Of a stretch of DNA of 64,000 nt, positions 60,288 through 64,000 are shown in pieces. Origin of the DNA: WTFY01 sp965220875 (GTDB taxonomy: Bacteria; Pseudomonadota; Gammaproteobacteria; UBA4575); NCBI GenBank assembly GCA_965220875.1, contig OZ244849.1, positions 992,001 through 1,056,000 of the forward strand, in the 5' to 3' direction. A program made the translations under genes and the position numbers. How positions within the stretch are numbered: position 1 is the stretch's first letter; each line of letters opens with the position of its first letter. Under the pieces are notes generated by a model. It saw nothing but the letters and a program-made list of their open reading frames with translations. It did not search any database and was not told the DNA's origin.

Positions 60288-60941
60288 ATGCCTAGGGTAA
60301 CCGACATACGGAAGCTGAGAAAGAATTATCAGGCGATAGTGTTGGAAAAACGCAAAGCCAAGAAAGATCCTTTTGACCAGTTTCACGCATGGTTTGAAGA
60401 GGCTCTGGCCTCTGACTTTGTAGAGCCTAACGCGATGAATCTGGCCACGGTCAGCCATACAGGGGATATTTCTTCCCGTATGGTGCTGTTGAAAGCGTAT
60501 GACAAGTCCGGCTTTGTGTTTTTTACCAACTACAACAGCGACAAGGCCCAGGACCTGCAATCCACACGGATTGCCGCTCTTTGTTTCTGGTGGGATATGC
60601 TATACCGCCAGGTACGAATAACAGGCCACGTCGAAAAGATCCCCGCTGCGGACTCCGCTGAGTATTTCCATACACGACCCAGGGGCAGCCAGTTGGGAGC
60701 GCTGGCATCCCAACAAAGCAAGGTCATAAAAGACTACTCGGTACTGGAGAGGGCCTACAGGCGACTGGAAATTCAATACAGGGGGCAGGAAGTCATACCC
60801 AGCCCAACGCACTGGGGTGGATTCCGGGTGATACCCAGCCAGTTTGAATTTTGGCAGGGCCGTCCCAACCGGCTTCATGACCGGTTGCGCTATTCGCCTG
60901 CCCCGTCCGGTGACTGGAAGGTGGAGAGACTGTCTCCCTAG
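60288..60941 (+). CDS. pdxH: pyridoxamine 5'-phosphate oxidase PdxH
   Basis: FMN enzyme forming pyridoxal 5'-phosphate, the last B6 step. 217 residues from the ATG at 60288 (E. coli 218). Motifs: DPFDQFHAWFEEAL, SRMVLLKAYDKSGFVFFTNY, RQVRITG, SRPRGSQ-like TRPRGSQLGALAS and the C-terminal WGGFRVIPSQFEFWQGRPNRLHDR region, given in part as FEFWQG and RLHDR. It completes the pathway with pdxA at 2 kb. It follows msrA by 18 nt. Confidence 0.96.
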   Translation: MPRVTDIRKLRKNYQAIVLEKRKAKKDPFDQFHAWFEEALASDFVEPNAMNLATVSHTGDISSRMVLLKAYDKSGFVFFTNYNSDKAQDLQSTRIAALCFWWDMLYRQVRITGHVEKIPAADSAEYFHTRPRGSQLGALASQQSKVIKDYSVLERAYRRLEIQYRGQEVIPSPTHWGGFRVIPSQFEFWQGRPNRLHDRLRYSPAPSGDWKVERLSP

Positions 60942-60966
60942 ACAGGCCGGGACCTGATGGCAGGGA

Positions 60967-61185
60967 TTATTCGTACACCAAGTGCCACTCCGGATCCTGT
61001 TTCAGCTTTTCCGGCCAGTACGTATTTTCCGGGTTCTCAGCATTCAGGTCTTCGCACTTTTTGCGTGCCTCGCCATAAGTCATCGTTTCATCCTTGAACT
61101 TTCCGGTTTCAAATTCGTACTTGCGTTTCCATGCGATGATGTAGCCGGCATCTTGGTCGCGACGAATCAAGTTTTCTTCGGTCAT
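60967..61185 (-). CDS. unknown small acidic protein
   Basis: 72 residues from the ATG at 61185, which has AGGA 7 nt upstream; a longer reading from 61260 adds a poor N-terminus. Rich in Glu, Lys, Tyr and Trp: GYIIAWKRKYEFETG, MTYGEARKKCEDLN and PEWHLVY. It looks like a compact alpha/beta domain. No family recognised. It faces two further small unknown genes; the protein encoded at 61789 is similar in size and acidity and also has a GYI(V/I)xW segment, but real kinship is unproven. Confidence 0.6.
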   Translation of the reverse strand: MTEENLIRRDQDAGYIIAWKRKYEFETGKFKDETMTYGEARKKCEDLNAENPENTYWPEKLKQDPEWHLVYE

Positions 61186-61361
61186 AAGCATATCCTGTAA
61201 TTTGTTCAAGCCAACGGGACGCGCATTTCTGGAATTCCAGGAAGGCGTGTATCCGGTCAAGAGCAGGAGTTTTTACCAAAAATGCCTGCATCAATGCAAC
61301 TGTCAGCATGATATCCGGGGTGTAGCGGAGTTCACCAGGAATTTCTGAGTGGCCTGCCGGC

Positions 61362-61757
61362 TTATTCGATCCTCCGTTGTGGAGGCTCGGGATCGGGTAA
61401 TTTGTGGCAGGCATCCAAGCTCACCTCCCACTGTACACGGTAAACATTCCTGTTGGGAATGGGTCCCTTGGGCCCGCTGTGACTTATCGTTGCCGACTGG
61501 GGACCCATCACCTGCTGGTAATAGCTTGCAACCGCCCTGGGGAACCCGGCGCATTCGAAGGGCAGATCATAATGTACCTCGAAAACAGGTGCCCCGTCAT
61601 TTTCGTCAACAGGCCGGATATCTGCCAACAGATGTGAGTGGAACTTTCCGTCGAATTCCACATCGAACAACACCTTGCAAAGCGGTCTGCCTGCATTGTC
61701 GCCAAGCTCGATATGGTCGGGGAAAAGACCATGAAAAAAGAAAGCTGCCTTGTCCAC
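61362..61757 (-). CDS. hypothetical protein
   Basis: 131 residues with no signal peptide or membrane helix. Residues 1-115 read as a plausible beta-rich domain: VLFDVEFDGKFHSHLLADIRP, then EVHYDLPFE and VYRVQWEVSL; the last 15 residues are Pro/Arg-rich. No family recognised. It is divergent from the small gene at 61789 (31 nt between starts), which would fit a shared promoter. The case for coding rests on composition and layout only. Confidence 0.5.
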   Translation of the reverse strand: MDKAAFFFHGLFPDHIELGDNAGRPLCKVLFDVEFDGKFHSHLLADIRPVDENDGAPVFEVHYDLPFECAGFPRAVASYYQQVMGPQSATISHSGPKGPIPNRNVYRVQWEVSLDACHKLPDPEPPQRRIE

Positions 61758-61788
61758 GCAGAGATTATGTTACGGTAGAATCGGCCTT

Positions 61789-62010
61789 GTGAAGTATAAA
61801 TTGAAAACGGGCGTATCTGAATTCGTTATCCATCAGGAACCCTTGGGCTTGTGGGACCTGTGGGTAGATGACATGCCCACGCGTACCTTTCCCACGCCCG
61901 ATGATGCTGCCAAGGCCGTATATGAACAGGATTCCGGCTATATTGTCTGGGATCAGCTGGAGGAGCACAACGCACCTGAAGGCCTGGACGGCTGGGAGAA
62001 GCACGAATAG
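61789..62010 (+). CDS. unknown small acidic protein
   Basis: 73 residues from a GTG start at 61789 (VKYKLKTGVSEFVIHQE follows); a TTG at 61750 would extend it. The sequence LWDLWVDDMPTRTFPTPDDA leads to YEQDSGYIVWDQLEEHN and ends GLDGWEKHE, so it is Trp- and Asp/Glu-rich. It may form a small beta-beta-alpha domain. Not recognised. It is the third of three small unknown genes between pdxH and metY. Confidence 0.6.
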   Translation: MKYKLKTGVSEFVIHQEPLGLWDLWVDDMPTRTFPTPDDAAKAVYEQDSGYIVWDQLEEHNAPEGLDGWEKHE

Positions 62011-62143
62011 GCTCTCTCGGGACCCGTGCATGCATGCTGGAATACCCCCGACCTGAAGTCACACGGCCATGGCGGACGCACAATGAAATACTTGGCCTTC
62101 CCCCTACGTCCTGGCAAACCCCGGTCTCTTCGCCGCGGGCGAT

Positions 62144-62166
62144 GCATCAGATGGAGATTCTGATGC
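62144..62166. other. perfect 8-bp inverted repeat between converging genes
   Basis: GCATCAGA and TCTGATGC flank a 7-nt loop with no mismatch. It lies 22 nt beyond the metY stop and 134 nt beyond the small plus-strand gene. Neither strand has a T-run after it, so it may be a factor-dependent terminator hairpin for metY or a transcript-stabilising element. Confidence 0.45.
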
Positions 62167-62187
62167 CAGCGCGTCGACCGCGTCCTC

Positions 62188-63462
62188 CTAGCTGGCCTTG
62201 GCCAGAGCCTGATCGATATCTTCCAGAATGTCGTCTATATGCTCTATCCCGATGGAAAGGCGGACCAGGTCGTCACTCACGCCAGCGACTGCCTGTTCTT
62301 CCTTGCTCAATTGCCGGTGAGTGGTCGTGGCAGGATGACAGGCCAGTGATTTTGCATCACCAATGTTTACCAGCCTGACGACCAGATTCAGCGAGTCGAT
62401 AAACTTTACTCCGGCTTCGAGTCCACCCTTGATTCCAAAACTCAGGATTCCGGAAGCATGCCCCCTGCAGTATTTCTGTACGAGCTGGTGATCCTCATGC
62501 GAGGGTAACCCCGCATAGTTGACCCAGGTCACACAGGAGTGTTCCTGCAAGTGTTCGGCTACGGCAAGCGCATTCTCACAGTGGCGGTCCATGCGGACGG
62601 GCAGGCTTTCTATGCCTTGAAGTATCAAAAAACTGTTCAGGGGTGAAATTGCAGGACCCATGTTGCGAAGCTGGACAACCCGCACGCGGCCGATATAGGC
62701 CGCGTCTCCCAGTGCCTCGGTATAGACCACTCCATGATAGGAAGGGTCTGGTTCACTGAGCATCGGAAAGCGCTGCTCGTATTTCTTCCATGGGAATTTC
62801 CCCGAGTCGACGATAATGCCCCCGATTGACGTGCCATGACCAGTCATGTACTTGGTCAATGAGTGGATGACGATGTCAGCCCCGAACTCGAATGGCCTGC
62901 ATAAGTAGGGTGTTGGCACCGTGTTATCGACCATGACCGGCACGCCGATCGCATGGGCAGCCTCTACTGTTTTTTCCAGGTCTATGATGTTGCCCGCCGG
63001 ATTACCCAGAGATTCGCAGAAAACGAGTTTCGTATTTTCGTCCATGGCTGCAGAGATGGCACTGATATCCCGATAATCCACGAACCGGACTTCAATTCCC
63101 ATTTTGGGCAAGGTGTGGGCGAACAGGTTGTAGGTGCCTCCGTATAAAGTCGTGACCGAAACGATATTGTCACCTTGCTCGGCAATCGCAAAAATAGCAT
63201 GAGAGATGGCAGCCATGCCTGATGAAACGGCCAGCGCACCCACGCCTCCCTCCATGGCGGCAACACGCTGCTCGAGAACAGCAGTCGTCGGATTCATGAT
63301 TCGTGTGTAAATGTTGCCTTCGACTTTCAAGTCGAACAGGTCTGCACCATGCTGTGTATCATCGAATGCATAGGAGGTGGTTTGAAAGATTGGCACGGCA
63401 ACCGCTTTGGTCGTAGGGTCCGGCGAATAACCACTGTGTATCGCGAGTGTCTCGATTTTCAT
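62188..63462 (-). CDS. metY: O-acetylhomoserine aminocarboxypropyltransferase (sulfhydrylase)
   Basis: PLP enzyme of the Cys/Met metabolism family making homocysteine from O-acetylhomoserine and sulfide. 424 residues, the MetY length (MetB/MetZ are ~390). It opens ETLAIHSGYSPDPTTKAVAVP; the tyrosine/arginine site is in NIYTRIMNPT, and the PLP lysine in VIHSLTKYMTGHG. The MetY-type insertion GGKFP-like DSGKFPWKKYEQRFP is present, as is FGIKGGLEAG. The 226 nt upstream contain TTGACA but no SAM-riboswitch core that I can see. Confidence 0.95.
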   Translation of the reverse strand: MKIETLAIHSGYSPDPTTKAVAVPIFQTTSYAFDDTQHGADLFDLKVEGNIYTRIMNPTTAVLEQRVAAMEGGVGALAVSSGMAAISHAIFAIAEQGDNIVSVTTLYGGTYNLFAHTLPKMGIEVRFVDYRDISAISAAMDENTKLVFCESLGNPAGNIIDLEKTVEAAHAIGVPVMVDNTVPTPYLCRPFEFGADIVIHSLTKYMTGHGTSIGGIIVDSGKFPWKKYEQRFPMLSEPDPSYHGVVYTEALGDAAYIGRVRVVQLRNMGPAISPLNSFLILQGIESLPVRMDRHCENALAVAEHLQEHSCVTWVNYAGLPSHEDHQLVQKYCRGHASGILSFGIKGGLEAGVKFIDSLNLVVRLVNIGDAKSLACHPATTTHRQLSKEEQAVAGVSDDLVRLSIGIEHIDDILEDIDQALAKAS

Positions 63463-63687
63463 GAAGTTTTTTCCTTACGATTTAAAAATTCCAAGATACG
63501 CTGTGACCTGGAGAGGTGGCAGGCTCATAAACCTGGAAATGATCCTGAAGTGTTTGTCAACAGATTTCCTCTCAAAAGCGTTAAACCCCTGCATGTGCGG
63601 CACACCAGACATGACAGATACTGTTTATCCCGCTTACTGTGGCAGGCTAGGGTCCAGTATGGAAACAGGCACGACTACTTTCCCCGA

Positions 63688-63933
63688 TCAGTTTGCGGTT
63701 TGCTGCTTCCATTCCGATGGGGTGAAGGTCTTTATACTCAGTGCATGCAGTGCACCGCTGGCAATTTGGGGCTTGACAGCTGAGTAAACCAGTTGGTGCC
63801 CCTTTACCATGCTGATCCCATCGAAGCACTGGCTGATCACAGTCGCTTCGAACTTGCCTTCGTCACCCGTGACGAACACCTCGGAGTCAGGCACACCATT
63901 TTCGATCAGAGTCTTGATATCTTCCGGGAGCAT
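63688..63933 (-). CDS. ibaG: BolA-family protein (IbaG/YrbA type)
   Basis: 81 residues. BolA-like proteins bind [2Fe-2S] clusters with monothiol glutaredoxins. The sequence DSEVFVTGDEGKFEATVIS, then GISMVKGHQLVYSAV and ALSIKTFTPSEW follows IbaG/YrbA closely; the conserved C-terminal His of the BolA fold is in GALHALSIKTF. In many gammaproteobacteria this gene precedes murA, but the gene downstream here is metY, so the usual setting is lost or rearranged. Confidence 0.92.
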   Translation of the reverse strand: MLPEDIKTLIENGVPDSEVFVTGDEGKFEATVISQCFDGISMVKGHQLVYSAVKPQIASGALHALSIKTFTPSEWKQQTAN

Positions 63934-64000
63934 AACCGTACCGGGTCGTTGGGCCAGTCAACCGATTGGCTTATTTGCTTGGTCTGTACGTTGTGCGTGG

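Noticed and set aside
61349..61792. A 147-codon plus-strand frame
   Set aside because: It competes with the minus-strand gene at 61362; its composition (Arg-, Pro- and Cys-rich) looks non-coding.
63463..63687. Possible SAM riboswitch before metY
   Set aside because: No SAM-I, SAM-II or SAM/SAH core motif could be seen; only a TTGACA -35-like hexamer without a matching -10.
1..64000. tRNA, rRNA, CRISPR, insertion sequences, prophage
   Set aside because: No T-loop consensus, no regular short repeats, and no transposase, integrase or phage proteins were found on either strand.

Overview
The window is a gene-dense stretch of a gammaproteobacterial chromosome. The evidence is the gene orders lptD-surA-pdxA-(x)-rsmA-apaG, mrdA-rodA-mltB-rlpA-dacA-(dat)-lipB-lipA and glnE-ilvE followed by lipopolysaccharide (LPS) core genes, together with MurU/AmgK-type cell-wall recycling. 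I see no rRNA, tRNA, CRISPR array, insertion sequence, phage gene or integrase. The right half looks richer in GC than the left by eye. I cannot name the genus. The serine-cycle genes point to a methylotroph or another C1-assimilating gammaproteobacterium.

Layout. 0-8.8 kb (minus strand): outer-membrane biogenesis and vitamin B6 operon (lptD, surA, pdxA, an unknown secreted protein, rsmA, apaG) and a membrane pyrophosphatase. 9.0-17.7 kb (plus): the cell-elongation/peptidoglycan block (PBP2, RodA, MltB, RlpA, DacA), D-amino acid transaminase and the lipoate genes. 17.8-23.4 kb: MurU/AmgK recycling pair, a membrane-anchored cold-shock-domain protein, argA and three unknown genes. 23.5-37.5 kb (minus): a serine-cycle block (serine-glyoxylate aminotransferase, malyl-CoA lyase, malate-CoA ligase, hydroxypyruvate reductase, PEP carboxylase, MtdA), with argE coupled to mtdA, an orphan formyltransferase of the methanopterin pathway coupled to a 5-formyl-THF cyclo-ligase, and ilvD. 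37.7-41.6 kb: a ferric-iron type ABC transporter with a Fur-like operator. 41.7-54.9 kb: glnE, ilvE, then LPS inner-core synthesis (hldE, two family-9 glycosyltransferases, KDO kinase, KDO transferase), tolC, a rhodanese and Pcm. 54.8-64 kb: a radical-SAM/Gfo-Idh pair, thiC, msrA, pdxH, three small unknown proteins, metY and a BolA-family gene.

How the parts fit. The serine-cycle enzymes convert glyoxylate plus serine, by way of hydroxypyruvate, glycerate, PEP, oxaloacetate, malate and malyl-CoA, to acetyl-CoA and regenerated glyoxylate. MtdA links the oxidised C1-folate/methanopterin pools to this cycle, and Ftr and the cyclo-ligase handle formyl groups on the two C1 carriers. Serine hydroxymethyltransferase, glycerate kinase, FtfL, Fch, malate dehydrogenase and any primary C1 oxidase are not in the window and must lie elsewhere if the cycle is complete. 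The remaining genes are mostly envelope and cofactor housekeeping. Best targets for a second look: the orphan Ftr/cyclo-ligase pair, the radical-SAM/oxidoreductase pair beside LPS genes, the PEP carboxylase with an altered inhibitor site, and several unknown small or secreted proteins.

No gap between accepted genes exceeds 300 bases. The longest (57.2-57.5, 22.7-22.9, 59.4-59.6 and 33.9-34.2 kb) contain nothing I recognise beyond the sites listed.
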